Shown in pieces: positions 26,331 to 34,901 of a stretch of 64,000 nucleotides of DNA. How positions within the stretch are numbered: position 1 is the first letter of the stretch; every line of letters begins with the position of its first letter. The translations under genes and the position numbers were made by a program. The DNA comes from Pseudodesulfovibrio profundus (GTDB lineage Bacteria; Desulfobacterota; Desulfovibrionia; Desulfovibrionales; Desulfovibrionaceae): positions 2,269,001 through 2,333,000 of the forward strand of contig NZ_LT907975.1 in NCBI RefSeq assembly GCF_900217235.1, in the 5' to 3' direction. The notes below the pieces were generated by a model that was given only the letters and a program-made list of their open reading frames with translations, did not search any database and had not been told where the DNA came from.

Positions 26331-27598
26331 GAGACCTCTGCGCATCCCCTTTTCGCGTCCGTGCCTTGCGCTCCGCACCCAATTTGATGTTCTGACCGCA
26401 CCCCAGCTTGGGCTCATTCCCGGCCTTTTCCTGCCATTTCTGGCCGAAATGCCGGATTTTGGACGCACCTCTCCCTTCAGGCTCGCGCCAGTCGAACAGC
26501 TTTTTTCAAATTGAACGCCATGGCGAGGATGTGGAACTCTCCCTCCACCTTCTCACGACCCACGTATCGGGACCGAAAGAATGCGTAGCCACGTTTGAGT
26601 GTGCCGAAGGCCCGCTCGACTATTTGCCGAATGCTGCTGATGTCACGGTTGCGGGTCTTTTCGAAGTCTGTCAGCCTGCCGCCACGAGGCGTCTTGTCCA
26701 TGGTTCCGTCCTCCAAATCGCGATCAAACAGAATGTCCCGGTTCTTCCCGCTGCAATAGCCCTTGTCCGCATAAACCCGTGCGCCGGGATCAAGGCCGAC
26801 GCCATTCACGAGCCGCTCGAATTCGCCCGTGTCCGAATGGTTCGCGGGAGTGATGTGACCACAGAGCAGAAACCCGTCTCGACTGTCCGTCGCGGCATGG
26901 AGCTTGTAGCCGTAATAGGCCCGATTTCTCTTGCGGAGCCAGGCCGCCTCCTCGTCATCCGAATAGCTGACCCGGCAGTCCACCGGCCCATCCTGTTCTT
27001 CGGCGTCCTCGGAACGGTCCTCAGGCATCACGTCGATAACCTTGCGCGGCCGCCGCTGCGACTCGACTACCGAGGCGTCCACCACGGCTCCCTCACGGAC
27101 AAGAAGCCCTTGTCCTTCAAGCTGGCGGTTAAGCATGTCGAGCAAGGAGTCCAGCACCTTCAGGCGGATCAAACCGTTACGGAAACGGCATATGGTGGTC
27201 TCGTCCGGCACGTCGTCCTCGATGGAAAAACCGGTAAATCTGACAAAGGAGAGCCGGTCGAGCAGCGCCTGCTCCACGCCCGGATCACTCAGGTTGTACC
27301 AACGCTGCAAGAGCAGAATCTTGAACATCGCCAGAGGCGGATAGGCGGGATTGCCCACGGCGTTGGCCTTGCGCCTGATCTTCTTGCACAGAAAGGCGTT
27401 GATGGGCTGCCAGTCGATGAGTTCGTTGATCTCATCCAGAAATGTGGTCTTGGTTCTGCGGTGCCCCAGGAAGTAATCACCCAACCGAGGTCCTTTCTGC
27501 CGAATAGCCATGCCTTCCTCCTTTGGATGGAGAAATAATAGCATAATAAATCAAATAGTTAAAGAGTAAAAGTGTGGGATTTGCCGTGCAGAGGTCTC
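26331..27598 (-). mobile_element. Complete IS5-family insertion sequence
   Basis: 1268 bp. The ends are inverted: GAGACCTCTGC at 26331-26341 and GCAGAGGTCTC at 27588-27598, with weaker similarity further in. TGTA flanks both sides (26327-26330 and 27599-27602), a 4-bp target duplication, so the insertion is intact and probably recent. One DDE transposase gene fills most of it. It lies between the MerR-type regulator and the MauE-like gene and probably split the promoter region of the former. Transposase transcription points toward the regulator. Confidence 0.92.
26477..27511 (-). CDS. IS5-family transposase
   Basis: About 344 residues. The N-terminal DUF772-like domain has PAYPPLAMFKILLLQRWYNL and DETTICRFRNGL. 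The DDE catalytic core has its first Asp in GAVVDASVVES, the second in RVYADKGYCSGKNRD and the Glu in RQIVERAFGTLKR. All three acidic residues are present and there is no frameshift, so it should be active. AAAGGAGGAAGGC directly before ATG 27511 is a strong ribosome site; the frame extends to 27544 but without one. Confidence 0.93.
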   Translation of the reverse strand: MAIRQKGPRLGDYFLGHRRTKTTFLDEINELIDWQPINAFLCKKIRRKANAVGNPAYPPLAMFKILLLQRWYNLSDPGVEQALLDRLSFVRFTGFSIEDDVPDETTICRFRNGLIRLKVLDSLLDMLNRQLEGQGLLVREGAVVDASVVESQRRPRKVIDVMPEDRSEDAEEQDGPVDCRVSYSDDEEAAWLRKRNRAYYGYKLHAATDSRDGFLLCGHITPANHSDTGEFERLVNGVGLDPGARVYADKGYCSGKNRDILFDRDLEDGTMDKTPRGGRLTDFEKTRNRDISSIRQIVERAFGTLKRGYAFFRSRYVGREKVEGEFHILAMAFNLKKAVRLARA

Positions 27599-27699
27599 TG
27601 TAGTACAACAACCAACTAAGTAAAACAAGATATAATAGGCTATATCCTGTTGAGTTGCGCCGTAAAAACAGAGGGGTACACGCTATTGCTCTGGAGATC

Positions 27700-27725
27700 T
27701 TGACAATTTCTAGACTTTGTTATCT
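27700..27725 (+). promoter_or_regulatory. Possible promoter of the MauE/rhodanese pair
   Basis: TTGACA (27700-27705) with TATCTG 15 bases later. Spacing is short, so this is weak. The TATAAT at about 27630, next to the IS end, is an alternative -10 without a good -35. Confidence 0.25.
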
Positions 27726-27856
27726 GTCCGCAATAGAGTTGTTTTTTCGCTAAAAAAGCGTCTTTCAATAGCTTTTATCAATTTGTGGAATAGATTACTA
27801 CTATGGTAAGAATCTCGGGTCCGTCCCGAATCTCGTCCCCGGACGGTATGGAGAGT

Positions 27857-28339
27857 ATGATGCATTTGTTGTTTTCCAAACCTGTGTATATTGCGCTGCG
27901 TTTGATTATCGGCAGTATTTTCATTGTGGCTGGTGCCACAAAGATCATGGATGTCGATACCTTTGCCATGGCCATTGATGGATATGGACTGGTTTCGTGG
28001 CGCATAGCGAATGTTATCGCAAGAACCCTTCCCGCTCTGGAAATAGTAGCCGGATTGGGATTGGTTTTCGATGTTCGCGGCTCATTGGGGACGATTGTTG
28101 TGCAGTTGTTGGGGTTCATGGGCGTGCTTGCCTATGGGATCTACATGGGATTGGACGTGGATTGCGGTTGCTTCGGCCCTGGTGATCCCGGTTCTGGGGA
28201 ACCTGGCGGGCTGTGGGGAACCTTTATCCGTGACGCGTTCATGCTGGGCGCGTGTCTGCTGATGTACTGGCAGCGGCAGGTGGCTGGCTATACGCCCCTT
28301 TCGCTCACCCGTTTTATCCAATCCAGAAAAGAGGAGTGA
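27857..28339 (+). CDS. MauE/DoxX-like membrane protein
   Basis: About 160 residues with four membrane segments, starting FSKPVYIALRLIIGSIFIVAG. Family motifs are GATKIMD after the first segment, and LEIVAGLGLV in the second. A conserved-looking CGC (DVDCGCFGPGDP) sits near the membrane edge; in MauE/DsbB-like proteins such cysteines can exchange disulfides. It is followed 3 bp later by a rhodanese lipoprotein gene, suggesting a joint sulfur or redox task in the envelope. GGAG precedes ATG 27857/27860; the frame is open to 27803. Confidence 0.75.
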   Translation: MMHLLFSKPVYIALRLIIGSIFIVAGATKIMDVDTFAMAIDGYGLVSWRIANVIARTLPALEIVAGLGLVFDVRGSLGTIVVQLLGFMGVLAYGIYMGLDVDCGCFGPGDPGSGEPGGLWGTFIRDAFMLGACLLMYWQRQVAGYTPLSLTRFIQSRKEE

Positions 28340-28342
28340 CCC

Positions 28343-28858
28343 ATGAAGAAAGTGTGTTTGACTATCCTGGCCTGCGCCGTACTGTTGACGGGCTGCCTTG
28401 GAGGAGAAGACAAATTCGTGCGTGAAGTGACGAAAGAAGCCGAAGCCGTCAAGCTCGCCAAGGAAACCGTGCGTGGCGGGTACGATCTGATCACTGTATC
28501 CGAGCTGAAGGGACTGATGGATCAGAACAAGGATATGCTGATCATCGACACCATGCCTCTTGAGGCCAGCTACAACAAGAATCACATCCCGGGCGCGGTA
28601 CAATTTCTTTTCCCCATCAAGCCGATGAACGAGTGGAATGCTGCTGAAACCGACAACAAGACTGCAGAGCAGTATGTTGAGTTGCTCGGTCCTGACAAGG
28701 ATCGCCTTATTGTAGTATATTGCGGTTTCGTGAAATGCGGCCGTTCCGACAACGGTGCTGTGTGGGCGAAAAAACTCGGTTATACCAACGTCAAACGACT
28801 TCCCGGTGGCATTTTCGCCTGGAAGGGAGCCGAGTATCCCGTTGGTACTGCCGGCTAG
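28343..28858 (+). CDS. Rhodanese-domain lipoprotein
   Basis: 171 residues. The signal MKKVCLTILACAVLLTGC has a lipobox. The rhodanese domain spans about 50-165: LIIDTMPLEASYNKNHIPGA, then the active-site loop VVYCGFVKCGRSDNG with the catalytic Cys after VVY, and a final LPGGIFAWKGAEYP. It probably handles sulfane sulfur in the periplasm. GAGGAGTGACCC precedes the ATG, overlapping the MauE-like stop region. The pairing with the CGC-containing membrane protein is notable. Confidence 0.88.
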   Translation: MKKVCLTILACAVLLTGCLGGEDKFVREVTKEAEAVKLAKETVRGGYDLITVSELKGLMDQNKDMLIIDTMPLEASYNKNHIPGAVQFLFPIKPMNEWNAAETDNKTAEQYVELLGPDKDRLIVVYCGFVKCGRSDNGAVWAKKLGYTNVKRLPGGIFAWKGAEYPVGTAG

Positions 28859-28877
28859 ACGATACACAATATCAAAT

Positions 28878-28912
28878 AAAAGCCGGGTATCATGGATGCC
28901 CGGCTTTTTTTT
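28878..28912 (+). terminator. Terminator after the rhodanese gene
   Basis: Arms AAAAGCCGGGTAT and ATGCCCGGCTTTT with an 8-T run. Confidence 0.92.
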
Positions 28913-29048
28913 ATGTTTTCCGATGGTTGCCTGATTTCAAGTCGTGCTTTTTTAAAATACCTCACTTGACATGACATGAACGATTCTTCATGAAGTAAGT
29001 GGTGGTACTGTTTTACAAATCATCCAATCACTTGGAAATCGACAAAAT

Positions 29049-29681
29049 ATGAATGAATCCAGACATATGAAATCACAGAATTCGGGTGAAGTGGCGCAGA
29101 TACTTCAGACTCTATCCCGGCTATATGCAAAACACGATTACGAGGCCATCACCATGGAAATGGTGGAGAAGAACTTGAATGGACTCGACCTGTACAAGCA
29201 TTTTGGCTCCAAGGAAGAGTTGTTTCTCCATCTGCTGATGCAGGACATCATTGATTGGATCACGGCTGTCCGTGAGAGCTTCGATGACGGCCCATACACA
29301 GTGGAGGAGTTTGCCTCAAAGTGGACACAACTTGTGACGAACCGCATGCGCTTGTTTCGGTTGTTGACGCTGTTATACGTCGTTCTTGAGAAGAATGTGT
29401 CTGTGGACAGCCTGACGTGGTTCCGGCTGTCATACAAGGATGAGCTGACAAGCATGTGTTCTTACCTGAGCAAGGTGTTGCCCTTCATGAATCCGGTGCA
29501 GGCCGAAGAATTCCTTTATTTTCAGGTGGCCCTTGGCAATGGACTTCAAGCCATGACCAACCTTTCGCCCAAACATCTTCAGGCATTTGAGAATGCCAAT
29601 GCCTGCTCACTCAACGGATTGTTTGAGGAACGTTTCAAGTCGGCCATCAGTAACTATCTCAAGGGAATAACCAGTCAATAA
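29049..29681 (+). CDS. TetR-family transcriptional regulator
   Basis: 210 residues. The N-terminal helix-turn-helix is TetR-like (EVAQILQTLSRLYAKHDYEA, ITMEMVEKNLNGLDLYKHFGSKEELFLHL in its span, about 15-62), with the LYKHFGSKEELF motif nearly canonical. The larger C-terminal half is helical (ligand and dimer domain) with no recognisable ligand signature. The start lacks a clear ribosome site; ATG 29067 is an alternative. It is convergent with ald and shares its terminator. Its targets are unknown. Confidence 0.8.
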   Translation: MNESRHMKSQNSGEVAQILQTLSRLYAKHDYEAITMEMVEKNLNGLDLYKHFGSKEELFLHLLMQDIIDWITAVRESFDDGPYTVEEFASKWTQLVTNRMRLFRLLTLLYVVLEKNVSVDSLTWFRLSYKDELTSMCSYLSKVLPFMNPVQAEEFLYFQVALGNGLQAMTNLSPKHLQAFENANACSLNGLFEERFKSAISNYLKGITSQ

Positions 29682-29736
29682 TACGGATTTTATTTTGCTG
29701 ACTCATGGAGCGATAGTGTCGCTTCGATCAGATATG

Positions 29737-29774
29737 AAAAAGCCCCTCGCAACGAATTGCGAGGGGCTTTTTTA
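29737..29774. terminator. Bidirectional terminator
   Basis: Arms AAAAAGCCCCTCGCAA and TTGCGAGGGGCTTTTTT. It serves the TetR gene and ald. Confidence 0.93.
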
Positions 29775-29785
29775 GCAAGTGGAGT

Positions 29786-30889
29786 CTAGAGAACGTCTTC
29801 AGGCTTCAGGGAATCAATGCCGAAGGCTTCACCTACTGCGGGGCAGGTCAGCTTGCCCTTGTAGGTGTTCAGACCCAGGGCCAGTCCCGGATCATCCTTG
29901 AGAGCGGCAACGCCTTTGGCAGCAAGGCGCATGGCGTACGGAGTGGTCTGGTTGACGAGTGCAAAGGTGGAAGTGCGGGGTACAGCACCGGGCATGTTGG
30001 CCACGCCGTAGTGAACCACGCCGTCCACGATGTAGGTCGGGTTATCGTGCGTGGTGGGCTTAATGGTCTCAACGCAACCGCCCTGATCCACAGCTACGTC
30101 GACGATGACGGAACCTTCTTTCATGATCCCCAGCATGTCGCGGGTGATCAGCTTCGGGGCCTTGGCTCCGGGCAGAAGAACGCCGCCGATGACAAGGTCG
30201 GCTCGCTGAACCATTTCGCGAATATTGGCTTCGGTGGACATCATGGTGGTGATGCGTCCGTTGAAGACATCGTCAAGGTATTGCAGGCGACCATGAGAAA
30301 GGTCGAGGATGGTGACGCGAGCGCCCATGCCCATGGCAATGCGTGCGGCGTTGGTGCCGACGACACCGCCGCCGAGGACCAGCACTTCCGCGGGAGAAAC
30401 GCCGGGAACACCGCCGAGCAGGATGCCGCGACCGCCCTGGGTCTTTTCAAGGTAGTGCGCACCGACCTGTGTTGCCATGCGTCCGGCCACTTCGGACATG
30501 GGAGTCAGCAAGGGCAGGGTGCGATCCGGAGATTCAACGGTTTCGTAGGCGATGCCAATGGTCCCGGATTCGAGCAGGGCGTTAGTCAGGTCTTCGGCTG
30601 CGGCAAGGTGGAGGTAGGTGAAAAGGATGAGATCCTTGCGCAGGTACTGGAATTCGGAAGGCAGGGGTTCTTTGACCTTGATGACCATCTCGGCGCCCCA
30701 GGCTTCAGCGGCAGAAACCATTTTTGCGCCGGCGGCCTGATACTCTTCGTCGGTGAGACCGCTACCGAGACCGGCACCGCTCTCTACCAGGACTTCATTG
30801 CCCTGACGGATAAGTGAACCGACAGCGCCGGGAGTCATGGAAACGCGATTCTCCAGGGTTTTGATCTCTTTCGGGATACCAATAATCAT
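29786..30889 (-). CDS. ald: Alanine dehydrogenase
   Basis: About 367 residues. It opens [20 protein letters not shown], as in all Ald enzymes, with the substrate Lys in [12 protein letters not shown], the catalytic His in LFTYLHLA and the NAD-binding Rossmann motif [15 protein letters not shown]. It interconverts L-alanine and pyruvate plus ammonia with NAD. GAGAGGAGAGAGT precedes ATG 30889, so the longer frame to 30979 is not used. It follows an Lrp-type regulator by 44 bp on the same strand and is probably controlled by it, as with AldR in other bacteria. Confidence 0.97.
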   Translation of the reverse strand: MIIGIPKEIKTLENRVSMTPGAVGSLIRQGNEVLVESGAGLGSGLTDEEYQAAGAKMVSAAEAWGAEMVIKVKEPLPSEFQYLRKDLILFTYLHLAAAEDLTNALLESGTIGIAYETVESPDRTLPLLTPMSEVAGRMATQVGAHYLEKTQGGRGILLGGVPGVSPAEVLVLGGGVVGTNAARIAMGMGARVTILDLSHGRLQYLDDVFNGRITTMMSTEANIREMVQRADLVIGGVLLPGAKAPKLITRDMLGIMKEGSVIVDVAVDQGGCVETIKPTTHDNPTYIVDGVVHYGVANMPGAVPRTSTFALVNQTTPYAMRLAAKGVAALKDDPGLALGLNTYKGKLTCPAVGEAFGIDSLKPEDVL

Positions 30890-30933
30890 ACTCTCTCTCC
30901 TCTCATGAAAGTTTATTGCGTTACGGGTTGTGA

Positions 30934-31416
30934 TCAGTCGATGAACTGTTCGACTACGGCGTCGGGCAGGCACAGCCATTTGCGCCGTGACTTCATGACC
31001 ACGAATGATTCACTGGAATTGATGCCGCCCACCTGGGACAGATCCTGATCCAGAAAGTCGTACAGATCACCAATATCGTCGGAACAAACGATTTCAACAA
31101 TTATATCGTAACGACCCGTAACCACCGCGCACCAATTGACGCGTGGCAGGGAGCCGATCTGATCGAGTTTTTCATCAAGTTGTTCGTGGCTGTTGAGTGA
31201 AATGCCGACCAGCGCGACGGTCAACCCCTTGGCTTTCATGGGATTGAGCAGTCCGGCGACCTTGAGGGCGCCTGCGGTGATCAGGTTTTTCATGCGCGAG
31301 CGAACCGTGGGGGCTGTCACGCCGATTTCGTCAGCTATTTTGGCGGGAGACAACTGGCCGTCGCGAGTGAGTGCGGCGACCATGCGCTTGTCATTCTGGT
31401 CAAGGCTACTTTTCAT
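30934..31416 (-). CDS. Lrp/AsnC-family regulator
   Basis: About 160 residues. The N-terminal helix-turn-helix is [20 protein letters not shown] then [20 protein letters not shown], and the C-terminal RAM ligand domain has [19 protein letters not shown] and the last-strand [23 protein letters not shown] before ATG 31416 fixes the start. Lrp-type proteins often bind an amino acid and control the adjacent catabolic gene; here ald is 44 bp downstream. Two perfect palindromes in its own upstream region are likely binding sites. Confidence 0.9.
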   Translation of the reverse strand: MKSSLDQNDKRMVAALTRDGQLSPAKIADEIGVTAPTVRSRMKNLITAGALKVAGLLNPMKAKGLTVALVGISLNSHEQLDEKLDQIGSLPRVNWCAVVTGRYDIIVEIVCSDDIGDLYDFLDQDLSQVGGINSSESFVVMKSRRKWLCLPDAVVEQFID

Positions 31417-31468
31417 TATGGCCTCTCTTTGTGTTCGATTCTTCAGAAGTGAAAATCGAGACAAAGAA

Positions 31469-31489
31469 TTTTTATCAAAAAGATAAAAA
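31469..31489. promoter_or_regulatory. Palindrome proximal to lrp
   Basis: Perfect arms TTTTTATC and GATAAAAA around five A. It covers the probable -10 of a minus-strand promoter with TTGACT about 18 bases upstream, so binding here would repress. Candidate autoregulatory operator. Confidence 0.5.
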
Positions 31490-31519
31490 ACAAGTCAAAC
31501 ATTTTTTGAGAAGTCGGGG

Positions 31520-31542
31520 AAATTTACAGAAAAGGTAAATTT
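31520..31542. promoter_or_regulatory. Palindrome distal to lrp
   Basis: Perfect arms AAATTTAC and GTAAATTT separated by 7 bases. Its centre is 52 bp (five helix turns) from the proximal palindrome, a spacing suited to an Lrp octamer. Binding is inferred. Confidence 0.5.
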
Positions 31543-31610
31543 GATCGGGAGGATGGGTTTTGTCGGCGGAAACCGCCAATGTAAAAGTAGGTTTTGAAAG
31601 AAAAGCTGGT

Positions 31611-31659
31611 GGCCGATGCGCATGGCGCTATTGGGATGGTGCGCCATGTCACATCGGCC
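31611..31659. repeat. Long imperfect hairpin
   Basis: Arms of about 18 bases: GGCCGATGCGCATGGCGC against GCGCCATG-TCA-CATCGGCC, with a 12-base loop. It lies 46 bp past the stop of the glycine-zipper lipoprotein gene on the minus strand, so it may end that transcript (a T-rich stretch follows on that strand), but it is longer than usual. Confidence 0.5.
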
Positions 31660-31704
31660 TCTGTCAAGAGAACCCTTAGCGGGTTGGAATAGTCTATGTG
31701 GTGG

Positions 31705-32148
31705 TTATTGGACCAGTTGCCAGGTGCCGTCCGGCTGACGGTATGCCTTGGCGTATATGGTTTCCATGTTGCCGTCGGCCATTCTGGCTCGCAGGGTCAC
31801 GTCACGCTCGATGCGGCCACTGTCGTACTGTCTCACCGGAGCCGGAGTGGCCTCATATCGAGTTCTGGTATCGGGGTTGACCCAGGTCGTGGTCTGGCCG
31901 GAAGGGGTATATTCCAGTGTACGGCCTACCTGTTGTTGGTCATACTTTTCCATCTCGTTACCGATGATGTAGCCGACCAGCAGGCCGGAACCTGCTCCGA
32001 TGGCCGCGCCGGAAACCTTGTTGTTGAAAGTCAGGGCGCCGAGGGTGGCTCCGGCAAGAGAGCCGAACATGGCGCTGTTCTGGGCCTTGGTGGTCTGGCA
32101 CCCGGCCAATACGGTGATCATTATAAGTAATGCTGCGATGGTTCTCAT
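31705..32148 (-). CDS. Glycine-zipper lipoprotein
   Basis: About 147 residues. The signal MRTIAALLIMITVLAGC has a lipobox. A glycine-zipper hairpin follows (FGSLAGATLGALTFNNKV then GAAIGAGSGLLVGYIIGNE), the pattern of SlyB/OsmB-like outer-membrane lipoproteins. The C-terminus is a small beta domain (TTTWVNPDTRTRYEATP and ETIYAKAYRQPDGTWQLV), related to surface-antigen-like tails. CAGGAGGACACC precedes the ATG. A structural or stress role in the outer membrane is likely. Confidence 0.85.
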   Translation of the reverse strand: MRTIAALLIMITVLAGCQTTKAQNSAMFGSLAGATLGALTFNNKVSGAAIGAGSGLLVGYIIGNEMEKYDQQQVGRTLEYTPSGQTTTWVNPDTRTRYEATPAPVRQYDSGRIERDVTLRARMADGNMETIYAKAYRQPDGTWQLVQ

Positions 32149-32303
32149 GGTGTCCTCCTGTCTGCACTTGTTGCAATAGAAGTAGCAACGTGCGTGCCGA
32201 AATTTCTTCAACCGCAACATGCTGTAAATATTGACAATGAAAACCATGAGGATAGGGCGTGCGCAAAGTCGGTGCGCACGCAGATGCAATTATTGCTCAG
32301 AGA

Positions 32304-33455
32304 CTACAAAATGAATGCGGAGATCAGGGAGCCGGCCAGTACGACCTTGATGATATCGATACGCAGTCGGAGTGCTATGAAAGCAGTAAGCGCTATGAGC
32401 GCCTGTATGATACCCCAGTCCATTGCGACCCCGAAGCGGGCGGCGACTGCGGCCATCAGGCCCACTAGCGTGATGAGGCTCCCTTTGAGCGCTCGTTGTG
32501 CAATGGGGGAAGCAGACAATTTGTCTGCAAACGGGGTGGCCGCGCAGACAAAAATCAGTGAAGGGGTGAAGACCGAAATGGTTGCCACCACGGCACCAAC
32601 AACTCCCTGCATCAGATAGCCCACAAAGGCACCGGTCATGACGATAGGCCCGGGTGTTACCTGCCCGAGAGCAATGCCGTCCATGAACTGCTGTGGCGAC
32701 AGCCAACCTCGGACCTCGACGACTTCATGCAGCATGATTGGTACGGAAACATAGCCGCCGCCAAAGGCGAAGCAGTCGATTTTTACCATGAGCAGGGCCA
32801 GGTCTCCCAGTTCAGGGAAAAAGAACCAGAGCAACCCCAGAAACGCCATAAAGGTCGATGAGATTATTACAGCCGCTCGAAATGGGTGCTGACTTTTACT
32901 GTGCTCGTTTGGCACATGTCGCCCTTGCTCATTGCGAAATAGAAAAATGGAAATGATGCAGGCAGCGACAAGGGCGAGGATGGGGTTGCCTTTGAGCCCC
33001 AGCCAGATGCCGGTCGTGCATGCCAGCAGTTTGGAGGGCATGGAGTCCAGATATTGGCGGGAAAAATCAATGGCAGCGCTGAGTACAAGGGCGACCACCA
33101 TCAGTTGCAGTCCACTGAATGCCGCGGCAATGGCTGGAATATCCTGTGATGTGGCATACAGGAAGGTCAGCCCCAGCATGAGCAGGAAGGCCGGGAGTCC
33201 GAATCCGACATACGCGGCCAGCGCCCCAAAACCGCCCCGACTGCGCAAACCGACATACGCCGCGATCTGCATGGCCGTGGCGCCGGGTATAACCTGAATA
33301 GTCGACATGCCAAGCCGGAATGATTCTTCACTTATCCATCGTTCATCCTCCACCGCCATCCGTCGGATGTACGGCACCATGGCCGGGCCGCCGAAAGCGG
33401 TGAGACCCAGCTTGAGAAATCGGGTGAATATTTGAGTAATTGTCGGTTTGTTCAT
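32304..33455 (-). CDS. chrA: Chromate transporter family protein ChrA
   Basis: 383 residues, the normal size of the two-domain CHR family. The first half has FLKLGLTAFGGPAMVPYIRR and STIQVIPGATAMQIAAYVG; the second half repeats the theme as DCFAFGGGYVSVPIMLHEVV and IALGQVTPGPIVMTGAFVG. About ten to twelve membrane segments. Members export chromate or, in some cases, act on sulfate-like anions; in a sulfate reducer either is possible. AAGGAACGCTGC precedes the ATG. Monocistronic as far as can be seen. Confidence 0.9.
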   Translation of the reverse strand: MNKPTITQIFTRFLKLGLTAFGGPAMVPYIRRMAVEDERWISEESFRLGMSTIQVIPGATAMQIAAYVGLRSRGGFGALAAYVGFGLPAFLLMLGLTFLYATSQDIPAIAAAFSGLQLMVVALVLSAAIDFSRQYLDSMPSKLLACTTGIWLGLKGNPILALVAACIISIFLFRNEQGRHVPNEHSKSQHPFRAAVIISSTFMAFLGLLWFFFPELGDLALLMVKIDCFAFGGGYVSVPIMLHEVVEVRGWLSPQQFMDGIALGQVTPGPIVMTGAFVGYLMQGVVGAVVATISVFTPSLIFVCAATPFADKLSASPIAQRALKGSLITLVGLMAAVAARFGVAMDWGIIQALIALTAFIALRLRIDIIKVVLAGSLISAFIL

Positions 33456-33575
33456 GCAGCGTTCCTTGTGCCACGAGCAGCAGAGCGTGGCAAGTAGGTG
33501 GAGTCGGTGCTTTCACATACTTGATGAATACAGAATGAATCGGGAAATGAAGGATGCTGGAAGAGGACAGAAAAA

Positions 33576-33599
33576 AGCCCCCGGAAGTTCCAGGGGCTC
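33576..33599 (-). terminator. serB terminator
   Basis: Arms AGCCCCCGG and CCAGGGGCT (one mismatch), followed on the minus strand by TTTTTT. Confidence 0.88.
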
Positions 33600-33609
33600 A
33601 ATGAAGTGC

Positions 33610-34827
33610 TTATTCGGATTGTTCGAGGTCTCTGTCACTCAATCCGATCAGATAGAGAATGGAGTCGAGACCCAGTGTCGAAATGGCCTGGCGCGCACCT
33701 TCCTTGACCTTGGGCTTGGCGTGATAGGCGATACCAAGACCGGCCAGGTTGAGCATGGGAAGGTCGTTGGCGCCATCGCCAACAGCAATGACCTGCTGCA
33801 GGGAGATGGACTCTTCTGCCGCAATCTTCTGCAACAGCTCGGCCTTTATCTCTGCGTCCACGATTTCACCCAGTGGCTTGCCGGTCAGTTTGCCGTCGAT
33901 GATTTCAAGCTCGTTGGCGTAGACGTAATCAATGCCGAGTTTTTCCCGCAGGATATTGCCGAAGTAAGTGAATCCGCCGGAGAGAATGGCGATGGTGTAG
34001 CCGAGGTTCTTGAGCGTGGAAATGAGTTTCTCTGCTCCTTCGGTGAGCGGCAGGCGATCCGCGACCTTGGAGAGAACGGATTCATCCAGTCCTTCAAGGA
34101 GTGCCAGCCGTTTGCGCAGGGACTGCTTGAAGTCCAGCTCGCCGCGCATGGCGGCCTCGGTGATGGCAGCCACTTCGTCGCCCACTCCGGCTTCCTTGGC
34201 CAGTTCGTCGATGACCTCGGCCTGAATGAGGGTCGAGTCCATGTCAAAGCAGACAAGGCGGCGGTTGCGCCGGAACACATTGTCTTCCTGAAATGCGATA
34301 TCAGCGCCAAGTTCAGCAGAGATATCGAGAAATTTGAGTCGAATGTCCGTGATGTCTGTCGGGGTGCCTCGGACTGAGAATTCCACGCAGGCCCGCGAGC
34401 ACTCATAGCCGTTGCAATCCAGAGGGACCCGGCCGGACAGTCGGTGGATGGTGTCGATGTTCAGTCCCGATTCGCTGACGACCTTGGTGATGGCAGCGAT
34501 CTGCTCGGATGACAGGGAACGTGCAAGCAGGGTGATGATGTGGCGTGGTCTGTCGGCAGCGTCCACCCACGAGCAGTAGTTGTTTTCATCAAGGGGATGC
34601 AGCTTGATGGAGACACCCAGCTCGTGCGCCTTGAAGAGCAACTCCTTGAGCACAGGGCGGGAGTCGGATTGCAGTCGGATGAGAATGCCGAGGGTCAGAA
34701 AGTTGTGAATGACCACCTGACCGATGTCGAGGATATCCACGTCGAACTCGGCCAGAACATTAGTCAGCTCGGCAGTCAGTCCACAACGGTCGCCGCCGGT
34801 GACATGCACCAGAATAATCTTTTCCAT
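33610..34827 (-). CDS. serB: Phosphoserine phosphatase with N-terminal ACT domains
   Basis: 405 residues. The N-terminal 180 residues form one or two ACT-like regulatory domains (ILVHVTGGDRCGLTAELTNV at the start). The HAD catalytic part begins VCFDMDSTLIQAEVIDELAK, where the first Asp is the nucleophile; ILSGGFTYFGNIL holds the conserved Ser/Gly site and AVGDGANDLPML the metal-binding acidic pair. It makes L-serine from phosphoserine. GGGAGAG precedes the ATG 6 bases away. The ACT part may give serine feedback control. Confidence 0.95.
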   Translation of the reverse strand: MEKIILVHVTGGDRCGLTAELTNVLAEFDVDILDIGQVVIHNFLTLGILIRLQSDSRPVLKELLFKAHELGVSIKLHPLDENNYCSWVDAADRPRHIITLLARSLSSEQIAAITKVVSESGLNIDTIHRLSGRVPLDCNGYECSRACVEFSVRGTPTDITDIRLKFLDISAELGADIAFQEDNVFRRNRRLVCFDMDSTLIQAEVIDELAKEAGVGDEVAAITEAAMRGELDFKQSLRKRLALLEGLDESVLSKVADRLPLTEGAEKLISTLKNLGYTIAILSGGFTYFGNILREKLGIDYVYANELEIIDGKLTGKPLGEIVDAEIKAELLQKIAAEESISLQQVIAVGDGANDLPMLNLAGLGIAYHAKPKVKEGARQAISTLGLDSILYLIGLSDRDLEQSE

Positions 34828-34901
34828 GAAGAACTCTCCCTTGCGAATTGCAAGCGGACTCTCTCATAAAATCTGACGGTCGTAAACGGCGTGAATGGGG
34901 G

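Noticed and set aside
26408-27538. Plus-strand 376-residue open frame
   Set aside because: Antisense of the IS5 transposase, which has its DDE motifs and a strong ribosome site.
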